Assembly (NCBI GenBank): GCA_045541495.1
Contig: JAZQJE010000044.1
Location: 22,939-86,938 of the forward strand
Direction of reading: 5' to 3'
Source: RGIG3009 sp045541495
Lineage (GTDB): Bacteria > Bacillota > Clostridia > Oscillospirales > Acutalibacteraceae
Length of the DNA: 64,000 bases
Shown: positions 16,380 through 23,901 of the stretch, piece after piece
How the letters are laid out: each line of letters starts with the position of its first letter
How positions within the stretch are numbered: the first letter of the stretch is position 1
Position numbers and translations under genes: made by a program
Notes under the pieces: generated by a model
What the model was told of the DNA's origin: nothing
What the model saw: only the letters and a program-made list of their open reading frames with translations
The model's database searches: none

Positions 16380-16658
16380 ATGGCATTGGAAGCATTAGGT
16401 ATGGTAGAAACCAGAGGTTTGGTTGCTGCTATCGAAGCCGCTGACGCGATGGTCAAAGCCGCCAACGTGCAACTCATCGGTACCGAGAAGATCGGTTCCG
16501 GTTTGGTGTCCGTTATGGTGCGCGGCGACGTAGGCGCTGTGAAATCCGCTGTTGAAGCCGGTTCCACGTCCGCTTCTCGTCTTGGCGAATTGGTTGCCAC
16601 TCATGTGATTCCCCGTCCTCACGAGGATGTGGAGAAGATTCTGCCCACTCTGAAATAA
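16380..16658 (+). CDS. BMC-H shell protein, near-duplicate of the preceding gene
   Basis: 92 aa canonical BMC-H with GTEKIGSG pore loop and PRPHEDVEKILPTLK end. AAGGAGG lies upstream. The protein is 91/92 identical to the short form of the previous gene; a 143-nt central block (16431-16573) differs from 16116-16258 at one base, while the flanks have many silent differences. Recent gene conversion is the simplest reading. A strong hairpin follows the gene. Confidence 0.92.
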   Translation: MALEALGMVETRGLVAAIEAADAMVKAANVQLIGTEKIGSGLVSVMVRGDVGAVKSAVEAGSTSASRLGELVATHVIPRPHEDVEKILPTLK

Positions 16659-16687
16659 GAGAGGCCTCTTCATGGAAGTTCCGCTGT

Positions 16688-16711
16688 CGGGGAGGCGGTG
16701 TCGCCTCCCCG
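16688..16711 (+). other. GC-rich hairpin after the BMC-H block
   Basis: A 10-bp perfect stem CGGGGAGGCG/CGCCTCCCCG with a GTGT loop sits in the 96-nt gap between the last BMC-H gene and the BMC-P gene. No T-run follows, so it is more likely a stabilising or processing element for the abundant shell-protein message than a full terminator. Confidence 0.6.
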
Positions 16712-16754
16712 CGGTAGAGCTTAAAACCACTATTAGAAAGTTTAGGTGAAGACG

Positions 16755-17036
16755 ATGATCGTCGGAAAAGTTGTGGGAAGCGTTGTTTCCACACGCAAAA
16801 ATGAAAATTTAGTGGGTAGCAAGTTCATGGTCGTGGAACCCATGGCCGATCTGGGCGATCCCTCCGCGAAGATCGTCGCCGTAGACAATGTGGGCGCCGG
16901 TATCGGTGAGATGGTATTAGTCGCCACCGGCAGTGCCGCCCGTATCGGTTGCGGCATGGAAGGGTGTCCCATCGACGCCGCGATCGTCGGTATTATCGAT
17001 AGCGGTACCGGTCTTGCCGGAGTGATCCATTCATGA
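16755..17036 (+). CDS. pduN: BMC-P vertex protein (EutN/CcmL/PduN)
   Basis: 93 aa EutN_CcmL domain: MIVGKVVGSVVSTRKNENLVGSKFMVVEP at the N-terminus, AVDNVGAGIGEMVLVATGSAAR in the middle, and AAIVGIIDSG at the end. These pentamers close the vertices of the shell; one gene of this type is the minimum for a sealed compartment and only one is seen here. ATG at 16755 is preferred to a GTG three codons earlier because AGGTGA then has proper spacing. Overlaps the PduS start by 4 nt. Confidence 0.93.
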   Translation: MIVGKVVGSVVSTRKNENLVGSKFMVVEPMADLGDPSAKIVAVDNVGAGIGEMVLVATGSAARIGCGMEGCPIDAAIVGIIDSGTGLAGVIHS

Positions 17037-18358
17037 ACATCGAAGAACTCAAAACGCTACTGCGCGAAAACGGGATCGTCGGCGCGGGCGGTGCGGGTTT
17101 CCCCACCTATGCCAAACTGGACAAACGCGCCGACACCTTGATCCTTAATTGTGCGGAATGTGAGCCGTTGCTCCGTCTGCACCGACAGGTGCTGAAAATG
17201 TTCACCCACGAAATTTTAAGCACCTTAAACCAAGTTGCGAAAACACTGGAAGTACAAACCGTCTATATCGGCATTAAAGGCTCGTATAAACGAACCGTGG
17301 AAGCCGTAAAAGCGGAACTCGCTTCCTTTCCGAATATGAAACTCTGTACCCTGCCCGAAGTCTATCCCGCCGGTGACGAAGTGGTACTTACCTATGAGGT
17401 AACGGGCCGCGTCGTCCCCGCCGGTGCCATTCCGCTGTCGGTGGGCGTCACCGTCCTCAACGTGGAAACGGTATACAACATCTACCGTGCCCTAAACGGC
17501 ATGCCCGTCACCCACAAATACGTGACCATCACCGGCGAAGTGGTCTCTCCCGTCACGGTGTATGCCCCGCTGGGTATCACCATCGGAGAACTTTTAGAAT
17601 TGGCGGGAGGCATTACCATTGAAGACCCCGCTTATGTCATCGGCGGTCCCATGATGGGTCGGTTGGGCTCCACTGCCGAAGTGGTCACCAAGACCACCAA
17701 CGCCGTTTTGGTCTTGCCCAAGACCTTGCCGGTGGTACAGAAAAAACTCAGCAATTCTGTTATTGATATGAAACGGGCCATGGCGGCCTGCTGTCAGTGT
17801 AGTTACTGTACGTCTTTGTGCCCGCGAGCGTTACTGGGCCATCCCATCGATCCCAGCGCATTTATGTATGTGGCATCCAACGGGATCACCAACGATGCCA
17901 CCCCCTATATCAATTCGGCATTTTGTTCCGGGTGCGGTCTGTGCGAACTGTATTCCTGCGGCCAGGGGCTATCCCCCCGCAGTTTGCTTACCGCCTGCAA
18001 GAGCAACTTGCGTCAGCATGGTGTTACCCCGCCGAAAGATCCCGCCATGAGCGGTATCGATCCCGCTCGTCGACACCGGATGGTACCCCTGTCGCGTCTA
18101 CGCTCTCGTTTAGGGCTCAATGCCTACAACAAATCCGCGCCGATCATGGACGCCCCCGTCACCGCCACTCGTTTGCGGATCCCCCTATCTCAACATATCG
18201 GCGCAGCGGCCGTGCCGACGGTGAAAAAAGGTGACCGCGTAGAAGCGGGCCAACCCATCGCTGTCGCTGCCGAAAATACCCTCAGCGTTACCATCCACGC
18301 CCCCATGAGCGGCACCGTTGCCGATGTGGGGCAACAGACCATTACCATTACGAAGTAA
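17033..18358 (+). CDS. pduS: PduS-like RnfC-family iron-sulfur flavoprotein
   Basis: 441 aa. N-terminal GIVGAGGAGFPTYAKL and the LNCAECEPLL stretch (Complex1_51K/RnfC type), SLBB-like middle, then two four-cysteine clusters, CCQCSYCTSLCP and CSGCGLCELYSC, and a C-terminal lipoyl-like barrel. PduS was described as a cobalamin reductase, but this locus has no B12 enzyme; here it more likely moves electrons across the shell with the PduT-like protein encoded next, perhaps to the activase or for NADH balance (inference). Starts inside the BMC-P stop. Confidence 0.88.
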   Translation: MNIEELKTLLRENGIVGAGGAGFPTYAKLDKRADTLILNCAECEPLLRLHRQVLKMFTHEILSTLNQVAKTLEVQTVYIGIKGSYKRTVEAVKAELASFPNMKLCTLPEVYPAGDEVVLTYEVTGRVVPAGAIPLSVGVTVLNVETVYNIYRALNGMPVTHKYVTITGEVVSPVTVYAPLGITIGELLELAGGITIEDPAYVIGGPMMGRLGSTAEVVTKTTNAVLVLPKTLPVVQKKLSNSVIDMKRAMAACCQCSYCTSLCPRALLGHPIDPSAFMYVASNGITNDATPYINSAFCSGCGLCELYSCGQGLSPRSLLTACKSNLRQHGVTPPKDPAMSGIDPARRHRMVPLSRLRSRLGLNAYNKSAPIMDAPVTATRLRIPLSQHIGAAAVPTVKKGDRVEAGQPIAVAAENTLSVTIHAPMSGTVADVGQQTITITK

Positions 18359-18371
18359 GGAGGGACCTATC

Positions 18372-18920
18372 ATGAAAAAAGCCATCGGTATGGTGGAATA
18401 TAAAACGGTTTCCTCCGGTATGCAGGCGGCAGACCGCATGGTCAAGACCGCCGAAGTCGACCTGTTACAAGCGGATACCGTTTGCCCCGGCAAATTCTTA
18501 GTGCTTATCAGCGGCGACCTGAGCGCCGTCAACGCGGCGGTAGAGGCGGCCTGTGTGGCAGATCCCGCCCAACTCATTGACAGTTTCGTGCTGGGTAACC
18601 CCCACAACTCTATTTTCAGCGCCTTGTACGGCACTTCCCACATCGATTCTCCCAACGCCTTGGGTGTATTGGAAACTTTCTCCGCCTCTGCCGCCATCGT
18701 AGCGGCGGATACCGCCGCCAAAACCGCTTTGGTGGACCTTATCGAACTGCGGTTGGCGCGGGGCATGTGCGGAAAATCCTATTTGTTGCTCACCGGCGAG
18801 ATCGCCGCTGTGCAAGCCGCCATTGATCGGGCGATTGCAGGCGCAGGCGAGGACGGTATGTTTCTCGACAGCCGTGTGATTCCCCATCCCGACCCCAAAC
18901 TCTGGCAAAGCATTTTATAA
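18372..18920 (+). CDS. pduT: PduT-like BMC-T shell protein with cluster-binding cysteine
   Basis: 182 aa with two tandem BMC domains (starting at AIGMVEYKTVSSGMQAAD and at ALGVLETFSASAAIVAAD), giving a pseudohexameric trimer. Cys38 in DTVCPGKFLV is at the same residue number as the cysteine that holds a [4Fe-4S] cluster at the PduT trimer pore. With the adjacent pduS this suggests a redox port in the shell. AAGGAGG precedes the ATG. Confidence 0.9.
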   Translation: MKKAIGMVEYKTVSSGMQAADRMVKTAEVDLLQADTVCPGKFLVLISGDLSAVNAAVEAACVADPAQLIDSFVLGNPHNSIFSALYGTSHIDSPNALGVLETFSASAAIVAADTAAKTALVDLIELRLARGMCGKSYLLLTGEIAAVQAAIDRAIAGAGEDGMFLDSRVIPHPDPKLWQSIL

Positions 18921-18956
18921 ACGATAGTTTGATTATCGGTAAAAGGGTGTGAATGT

Positions 18957-19715
18957 ATGCTCGCCATTGAACGGCGCAACGCGATCTTGGCTCGCTTAAA
19001 CAGTGAGGGCAAGGTCATCGTTTCCGATCTGAGTCGCGAATTTGACGTGACCGAGGAAACCATCCGCCGCGACTTGGAAAAGCTCGACAGCGAGGGCCTT
19101 GCCAAAAAGACATATGGCGGTGCTGTCGCCAACCAAAATCTGAATACGGACATCCCTTATAATGTGCGCAAACGTGCCAATGTGGAACTGAAACAGTGCA
19201 TCGCGGAGAAGATTGCCGCGATGATCCACGATGGCGACTACATCATGTTAGACGCCAGTTCCACCGCCATTTATGTGGCGAGATGCATTAAAAACCGCAA
19301 AAACATCACCCTCATCACCAACTCCGTGGAAATTCTATTAGAACTGTCGGATAAAGAGGGATGGAACGTGTTGTCCACAGGCGGCTCGCTGAAACAAGGT
19401 TCGTTGTCCTTGGTGGGAACCTCCGCGGAACGGATGATCCGCGGCTACCATGTGGACTTGGCGGTCTGCTCGTCCAAAGGCATCGATGTGAACATGGGTA
19501 TCACCGAATCCAACGAAAAAGATTCCGAAATCAAACGTGCCATTTTCGCCACCGCCAACCGCAAAGTGTTGGCCGTCGACAGTACCAAATTTGACCGTAT
19601 GTCCTTTATGCGGGTGTGCGATATCGACGAAGTGGATACCATCGTCACCGACCGCGCTCCCACTGAGCGTTGGATCGAATATTTAAAAGAAAAAAACGTA
19701 GAATTAGTATTCTGA
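18957..19715 (+). CDS. DeoR-family transcriptional regulator of the microcompartment locus
   Basis: 252 aa. N-terminal winged HTH: ERRNAILARLNSEGKVIVSDLSREFDVTEETIRRDLEKLDSEGLAKKTYGGAV, the classical DeoR signature. The C-terminal DeoRC sensor domain has the DYIMLDASSTAIYVAR and SKGIDVNMGITESN motifs, which bind sugar phosphates in relatives, so a deoxysugar phosphate or DHAP is a plausible inducer. It lies inside the operon, between shell and enzyme genes, and is probably autoregulated with it; the 11-bp repeats at 8119-8274 are candidate sites. Confidence 0.92.
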   Translation: MLAIERRNAILARLNSEGKVIVSDLSREFDVTEETIRRDLEKLDSEGLAKKTYGGAVANQNLNTDIPYNVRKRANVELKQCIAEKIAAMIHDGDYIMLDASSTAIYVARCIKNRKNITLITNSVEILLELSDKEGWNVLSTGGSLKQGSLSLVGTSAERMIRGYHVDLAVCSSKGIDVNMGITESNEKDSEIKRAIFATANRKVLAVDSTKFDRMSFMRVCDIDEVDTIVTDRAPTERWIEYLKEKNVELVF

Positions 19716-19741
19716 TGTAACAATATTAGGAGGAACCCCTT

Positions 19742-21184
19742 ATGGCTAATCTTTCCGAAGCGGAGATCCGTGCCGTTGTCAGCCAAGTGCTGAGCAATAT
19801 GCAAACCTCTTCCGCTACCGATTGGGACAGCACTCACTACGGTCCCCGCCGTTTTGTCGGTATTTTTGACGACATGAACGATGCTATCAAAGCCGCCGAA
19901 ACGGGTTATCGCGCCGTCCGTGCCATGTCCGTGGAACAACGGGAAGCCATCATCACCGAGATCCGCCGCCTCACTCGCGCCGAAGCTCCTGTTATGGCGC
20001 AACTGGGTGTGGCGGAAACCGGCATGGGTCGCATAGACCATAAAAAAGCCAAACACTTGTTGGTTGCCGATAAGACCCCCGGTACCGAAGACATCGTGTC
20101 CGGTGCCCGTACCGGCGACAACGGTCTTACTTTGGTGGAAATGGCGCCCTTTGGCGTAGTGGGGGCCATCACCCCCAGCACCAACCCCAGCGAGACCGTT
20201 ATCTGCAACAGTATCGGTATGATCGCCGCGGGCAATGGTGTGGTGTTCAATCCCCATCCCAACGCCATCGCCACGTCCAACTATGCCGTCGACTTGGTCA
20301 ACCGTGCCTGTAAAGCCGCGGGCGGCCCCGATGTTTTGGTCTGCTCTATGGTCAAACCCACCATGGAATCCGCCGCCGTTATGCAATCTCATCCGTCCAT
20401 TCGGTTGTTGGTGTGCACAGGCGGCCCCGGTGTGGTACGCGCGGTGCTGTCTTCGGGCAAAAAAGCCATCGGTGCGGGCGCGGGTAACCCCCCCGTCATC
20501 GTGGACGACACTGCTGACATCGCCAAAGCGGGTAAAGATATCATCGACGGTTGCACCTTTGATAATAACTTGCCCTGCATCGCGGAAAAAGAAGTGTTCG
20601 CGTTCCGCAACATTGCCGACGAACTGATCTCCGTCATGCTGAAAAACGGTGCCTATCGCATTGATGCCGCCCAAGCAGACCAGTTGGCAAAGATCGTGCT
20701 GGTGGAAAAGACCGATAAAAAAGGCAACGTTCGCAAGATTGTCAACCGCGACTGTGTGGGCCGCGACGCCGATGTACTGCTTGCCAAGATCGGTGTCAAA
20801 GTCAGCAAAGATGTCCGTTGCATCATCTGTGAAACCGACTTTAATCATCCCTTTGTACAGGAAGAACTAATGATGCCCATACTGCCCATCGTGCGGGTGG
20901 ACAATATTGACGAAGCCATCGACTTGGCAGTTAAAGCAGAACACGGCAATCGCCACACCGCTCACATGCATTCCAAAAATATCGACCATTTGTCTCGTTT
21001 CGCTCGCGCGGTGGAAACCACCATTTTCGTGAAAAATGCCCCGTCCTATGCGGGCATCGGTTTCGGCGGCGAAGGTCATGCCACCTTCACCATTGCCGGT
21101 CCAACAGGCGAAGGTATCACCTCCGCCCGCAGTTTCACCCGTCAACGCCGCTGCGTTATGGCAGACAGTTTCCGTATCATCTGA
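19742..21184 (+). CDS. pduP: CoA-acylating propionaldehyde dehydrogenase (PduP-like)
   Basis: 480 aa, aldehyde dehydrogenase superfamily, EutE/PduP branch. N-terminal helix SEAEIRAVVSQVLSNMQTSS is an encapsulation-peptide-like tag joined by a short linker; catalytic Cys279 lies in DNNLPCIAEKEVF; GGPGVVRAVLSSGK and GFGGEGHATFTIAGPTGEG are family motifs. It oxidises propionaldehyde to propionyl-CoA with NAD+ and CoA inside the shell, feeding PduL. AGGAGG precedes the ATG. Acetaldehyde use is also possible. Confidence 0.93.
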   Translation: MANLSEAEIRAVVSQVLSNMQTSSATDWDSTHYGPRRFVGIFDDMNDAIKAAETGYRAVRAMSVEQREAIITEIRRLTRAEAPVMAQLGVAETGMGRIDHKKAKHLLVADKTPGTEDIVSGARTGDNGLTLVEMAPFGVVGAITPSTNPSETVICNSIGMIAAGNGVVFNPHPNAIATSNYAVDLVNRACKAAGGPDVLVCSMVKPTMESAAVMQSHPSIRLLVCTGGPGVVRAVLSSGKKAIGAGAGNPPVIVDDTADIAKAGKDIIDGCTFDNNLPCIAEKEVFAFRNIADELISVMLKNGAYRIDAAQADQLAKIVLVEKTDKKGNVRKIVNRDCVGRDADVLLAKIGVKVSKDVRCIICETDFNHPFVQEELMMPILPIVRVDNIDEAIDLAVKAEHGNRHTAHMHSKNIDHLSRFARAVETTIFVKNAPSYAGIGFGGEGHATFTIAGPTGEGITSARSFTRQRRCVMADSFRII

Positions 21185-21206
21185 GTTGTATAAGGAGTGT
21201 CCCGTT

Positions 21207-21857
21207 ATGGCATACGATGCCGCTTTAGTAGCCGAAATCGTCAACCGCGTCATGGCACAGTGCGGTGTCGCCGCGGCGAATACCGATAACACCGTTCCCG
21301 TGGGCGTGTCTAATCGTCACATCCACCTGTCTGCGGAACACGTGGAGATCCTGTTCGGCAAAGGGTATCAATTGACTCCGCTGAAAGATCTCTCTCAACC
21401 CGGTCAATTCGCCTGTAAAGAACAACTGACCATCATCGGCCCGTCCTTGCGTCCCATCGAAGGCGTGCGCGTGCTGGGCCCCGTCCGTTCCCGTTCTCAG
21501 GTGGAGATTTCCCGCACCGATTCCTTTGTCCTCAAAGTGAAACCCCCTGTGCGGGAATCGGGTGACATTGCAGGCTCCGCTCCCATCACCATCGTGGGTC
21601 CCAAAGGTGTCGTGACTTTAACAGAGGGTTGCATCATCGCCAACCGCCATATCCACATGAGTGAGGAAGAGGGCGCGGCTTTCGGGCTGAAAGACGGCGA
21701 CTATGTTACCGTGGAAGCGAACGGCGAACGTCGCACCACTTTCTACGATGTGCAGGTGCGTGTCAACAAAGCGTTTCGCCTCGAAATGCACATTGATACC
21801 GACGATGCCAACGCCGCGGGAATCGGCAACGGCGCTCGTGTCAACATCATAAAATAA
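21207..21857 (+). CDS. pduL: PduL-type phosphate propanoyltransferase
   Basis: 216 aa. N-terminal helix ALVAEIVNRVMAQCG is a targeting tag of the kind shown for PduL. Two PTAC repeats carry SNRHIHLS and NRHIHMSEEE, the zinc-binding HxH sites. It converts propionyl-CoA to propionyl-phosphate, releasing CoA inside the compartment; no propionate/acetate kinase gene is in the window, so ATP formation must rely on one elsewhere. AAGGAG precedes the ATG. Last gene of the locus, followed at once by a terminator. Confidence 0.94.
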   Translation: MAYDAALVAEIVNRVMAQCGVAAANTDNTVPVGVSNRHIHLSAEHVEILFGKGYQLTPLKDLSQPGQFACKEQLTIIGPSLRPIEGVRVLGPVRSRSQVEISRTDSFVLKVKPPVRESGDIAGSAPITIVGPKGVVTLTEGCIIANRHIHMSEEEGAAFGLKDGDYVTVEANGERRTTFYDVQVRVNKAFRLEMHIDTDDANAAGIGNGARVNIIK

Positions 21858-21893
21858 AACAAAGCCGCTCATCTGTCGATGAGCGGCTTTGTT
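21858..21893. terminator. Bidirectional terminator at the end of the microcompartment operon
   Basis: A 16-bp perfect stem (AACAAAGCCGCTCATC and complement) with TGTC loop begins right at the pduL stop and ends on the stop codon of the convergent minus-strand gene. A and T runs at both ends suit both strands. Confidence 0.9.
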
Positions 21894-22330
21894 CATTCCT
21901 CTTTTTTCTTTGCAGACATCTTTTTCGTTGTTTTCTTCGCCGTGGACTTCGGCACTGTCTCCGCGGCGTTTTCGGCCTTCTTGGCGGCAGGTTTGCGAGC
22001 GGCGGGTTTGCGGATGATCTTTTTCACTTCCATCCCGCGGTTGATATCCCCCTCAACAAAGAGTTTTTCCTCTTTAAGTGCCGTGTCAAAGTCCAGTTTT
22101 CCCGATAAAATCGCAGCCAGATCGTCACTGCGCCCAATGAGGCGGGCGTGATGGTCAAAATAGTCATAGGGCTCTACACGTACCGCCCCGTCGGCTACTT
22201 CCAGATAACAAATGCCCGCATTTTCTTCGTCGGTGATCACCAGTTCCACCGCCAAATGACCCTCTACCGTGTTGCCCTTGGCGTTCTTCAGCGCCGCTTT
22301 GATCTTATCGTATGCTTCGTAAAATGCCAT
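21893..22330 (-). CDS. SCP2-like domain protein with Lys/Ala-rich tail
   Basis: 145 aa. The first ~100 residues (YDKIKAALKNA, AVELVITDEENAGICYLEVADG, RLIGRSDDLAAILSGKLDFDTAL, LFVEGDINRGMEVKK) match the small bacterial SCP2 sterol-carrier-like fold. The last ~45 residues are Lys/Ala/Pro repeats (KPAARKPAAKKAE) that resemble histone-H1-like nucleic-acid-binding tails. Role unknown; lipid binding is known for SCP2 domains. It is alone, with a Shine-Dalgarno AAGGAG. Confidence 0.75.
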   Translation of the reverse strand: MAFYEAYDKIKAALKNAKGNTVEGHLAVELVITDEENAGICYLEVADGAVRVEPYDYFDHHARLIGRSDDLAAILSGKLDFDTALKEEKLFVEGDINRGMEVKKIIRKPAARKPAAKKAENAAETVPKSTAKKTTKKMSAKKKEE

Positions 22331-22414
22331 CTTCTCATCTCCTTGATCCTATTCTTGCCAACATTATAGAAATAATACAAACACTATTCAAGGAGAAAAC
22401 TGTCGTTAAAGCAA

Positions 22415-22450
22415 AAAGAACGATGATGCAGAAAACATCATCGCTCTTTT
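22415..22450 (-). terminator. Terminator of the tlyA gene
   Basis: A 14-bp stem with one G-T/A-C imperfection (AAAGAACGATGATG against CATCATCGCTCTTT) and a 7-nt loop overlaps the 3' end of the tlyA reading frame; the minus-strand transcript ends in U-rich sequence. Confidence 0.75.
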
Positions 22451-23257
22451 CTACTTATCACTGTCGGGGAGTTCGTGGATGACGCGGTCGATCAACGCGG
22501 CACGCTGTTCCTCGGTCAAGGTGGGGCGGGGGGTATAATGCGCCAAATACTCCACGTTACCGTTGGTACCGTGAATAGGGGAAACGGTCAGATCGCACAA
22601 ATACAACCCGTTTTCCGCCGCGCAATCAAACAACGAGAAGAGCAACGGGGGCAGATCGTCGGGGTTCTTGAGCACACCGTTTTTCCCCAGTTGCCGTTGT
22701 GCCGCCTCGAATTGAGGTTTGACCAAGGTGATACATACCCCGTCAGGTTTTAACACCCGACGAATGGCGGGATAGATCTTTTTCAGCGAAATAAAGGACA
22801 CGTCGGCGGTCACCAGATCGCACACCGTACCGCGCAACTGCTCGACGGTGAGGTTGCGGGCGTTGGTGCGTTCCAATACCGTCACGCGGTCATCGCTGCG
22901 CAGTTCCCATGCCAAGATCCCGTATGCTACGTCCACGGCAAACACGTGAGCGGCGCCGTTTTGCAATAAACAATCGGTAAACCCGCCGTTGCTGGCGCCG
23001 ATATCGCACACTGTCAGTCCCGCGGGATCCACGTGGAACACCTGTAATGCTTTTGCCAATTTATATCCCGAACGGCTGGCATATTTGCGGGCCTTTTCCG
23101 TGAGGGTGAGCACCGTATCGGCAGGGACCGGGGTGCCGGGCTTGTCCATGGGGACGTGGCCGATCCAAATGCGTCCCGCCATGATCAGGCCGTTGGCCTC
23201 TTCGGGGGACAGCGAAAATTGTTGTTGCGTGAGGACATCCAACCGCATTGTTTCCAC
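22451..23257 (-). CDS. tlyA: TlyA-family rRNA 2'-O-methyltransferase (hemolysin A)
   Basis: 268 aa. N-terminal S4 RNA-binding domain (RLDVLTQQQFSLSPEEANGLIMAGRIWIG) followed by an FtsJ-like Rossmann domain: YVSRSGYKLAKAL-type start (KYASRSGYKLAKALQ), SAM motif VCDIGASNGGFTDCLLQNGA, and LVTADVSFISLKKIYP. Known members methylate rRNA cytidines. The start at 23257 (GTG) is chosen because GAGGTG lies 6 nt before it; an ATG three codons later is an alternative. SVSPIHGTNGNVEYL near the end is conserved in Firmicute members. Confidence 0.9.
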   Translation of the reverse strand: METMRLDVLTQQQFSLSPEEANGLIMAGRIWIGHVPMDKPGTPVPADTVLTLTEKARKYASRSGYKLAKALQVFHVDPAGLTVCDIGASNGGFTDCLLQNGAAHVFAVDVAYGILAWELRSDDRVTVLERTNARNLTVEQLRGTVCDLVTADVSFISLKKIYPAIRRVLKPDGVCITLVKPQFEAAQRQLGKNGVLKNPDDLPPLLFSLFDCAAENGLYLCDLTVSPIHGTNGNVEYLAHYTPRPTLTEEQRAALIDRVIHELPDSDK

Positions 23258-23318
23258 GTAATTCACCTCTTACCCTATCATTCTACAAAGGAAAAAAGCG
23301 GGTGTCAATAAAAAAAGA

Positions 23319-23347
23319 TAGACTTTTTGGGCAAAAGCGTTTAAAAT
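23319..23347 (+). promoter_or_regulatory. Possible promoter of the NUDIX/CDF operon
   Basis: TAGACT, 17-nt spacer, TAAAAT, 39 nt ahead of the NUDIX gene, in an A/T-rich gap. Confidence 0.4.
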
Positions 23348-23385
23348 AGAAAGGTAATACTATTTCTAGTGGAGGTGAGAATACC

Positions 23386-23901
23386 ATGGAACGATGGGAT
23401 CTCTACGATCGCAACGGCAACGCTTTGGGTCGCACCATTGAACGGGGCAAACGCCTGCGTGCCGGCGAACATCATTTGGTCGTCCATGTATGGCTCATCA
23501 ACTCCGCCGGTCGAGTGCTTATCCAGCGGCGGTCTCCTCATTTGCGGCTGATGCCGGGTGTATGGGCGGCCACCGGCGGTTCTGCCATTGCGGGAGAGGA
23601 CAGCATTACGGCTGTTCGCCGCGAACTGAAAGAAGAACTGGGTCTGTCACTGCAACCGGAAGAATTTGAACTGGTGGGGCGAGTGCCTCGCCGCAATTCC
23701 CTGTGTGATGTGTTTATTGTCCGCAAAGATGCCGCTGTTCCCAATTTGCGATTGCAGAAAGAAGAAGTGGCGGATGCCCGTTGGGTCACGTTGGAACAAT
23801 TACGCGCCATGATTGAAGACGGGCGGTTCCATCGGTACAACGAATCCTATTTCCGTTTGGTATTTGCCGAAGTCGAAAAGAGGCTGAAAGTATCATGCTG
23901 A
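23386..23901 (+). CDS. NUDIX hydrolase
   Basis: 171 aa. The Nudix box GSAIAGEDSITAVRRELKEELGL (residues about 63-85) is complete, with the REx2EE metal-binding core. Upstream RGKRLRAGEHHLVVHVWLINSAGRVLIQRRS is like the branch that includes isopentenyl-diphosphate isomerase-like and MutT-like clostridial proteins. Substrate unknown; it hydrolyses a nucleoside-diphosphate-linked compound by family. GGAGGTGAG precedes the ATG. It overlaps the next gene by 7 nt. Confidence 0.9.
   Translation: MERWDLYDRNGNALGRTIERGKRLRAGEHHLVVHVWLINSAGRVLIQRRSPHLRLMPGVWAATGGSAIAGEDSITAVRRELKEELGLSLQPEEFELVGRVPRRNSLCDVFIVRKDAAVPNLRLQKEEVADARWVTLEQLRAMIEDGRFHRYNESYFRLVFAEVEKRLKVSC

Noticed and set aside
19445..20848. 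467-residue minus-strand frame
   Set aside because: Antisense to the aldehyde dehydrogenase and DeoR genes; no family resemblance and no Shine-Dalgarno.
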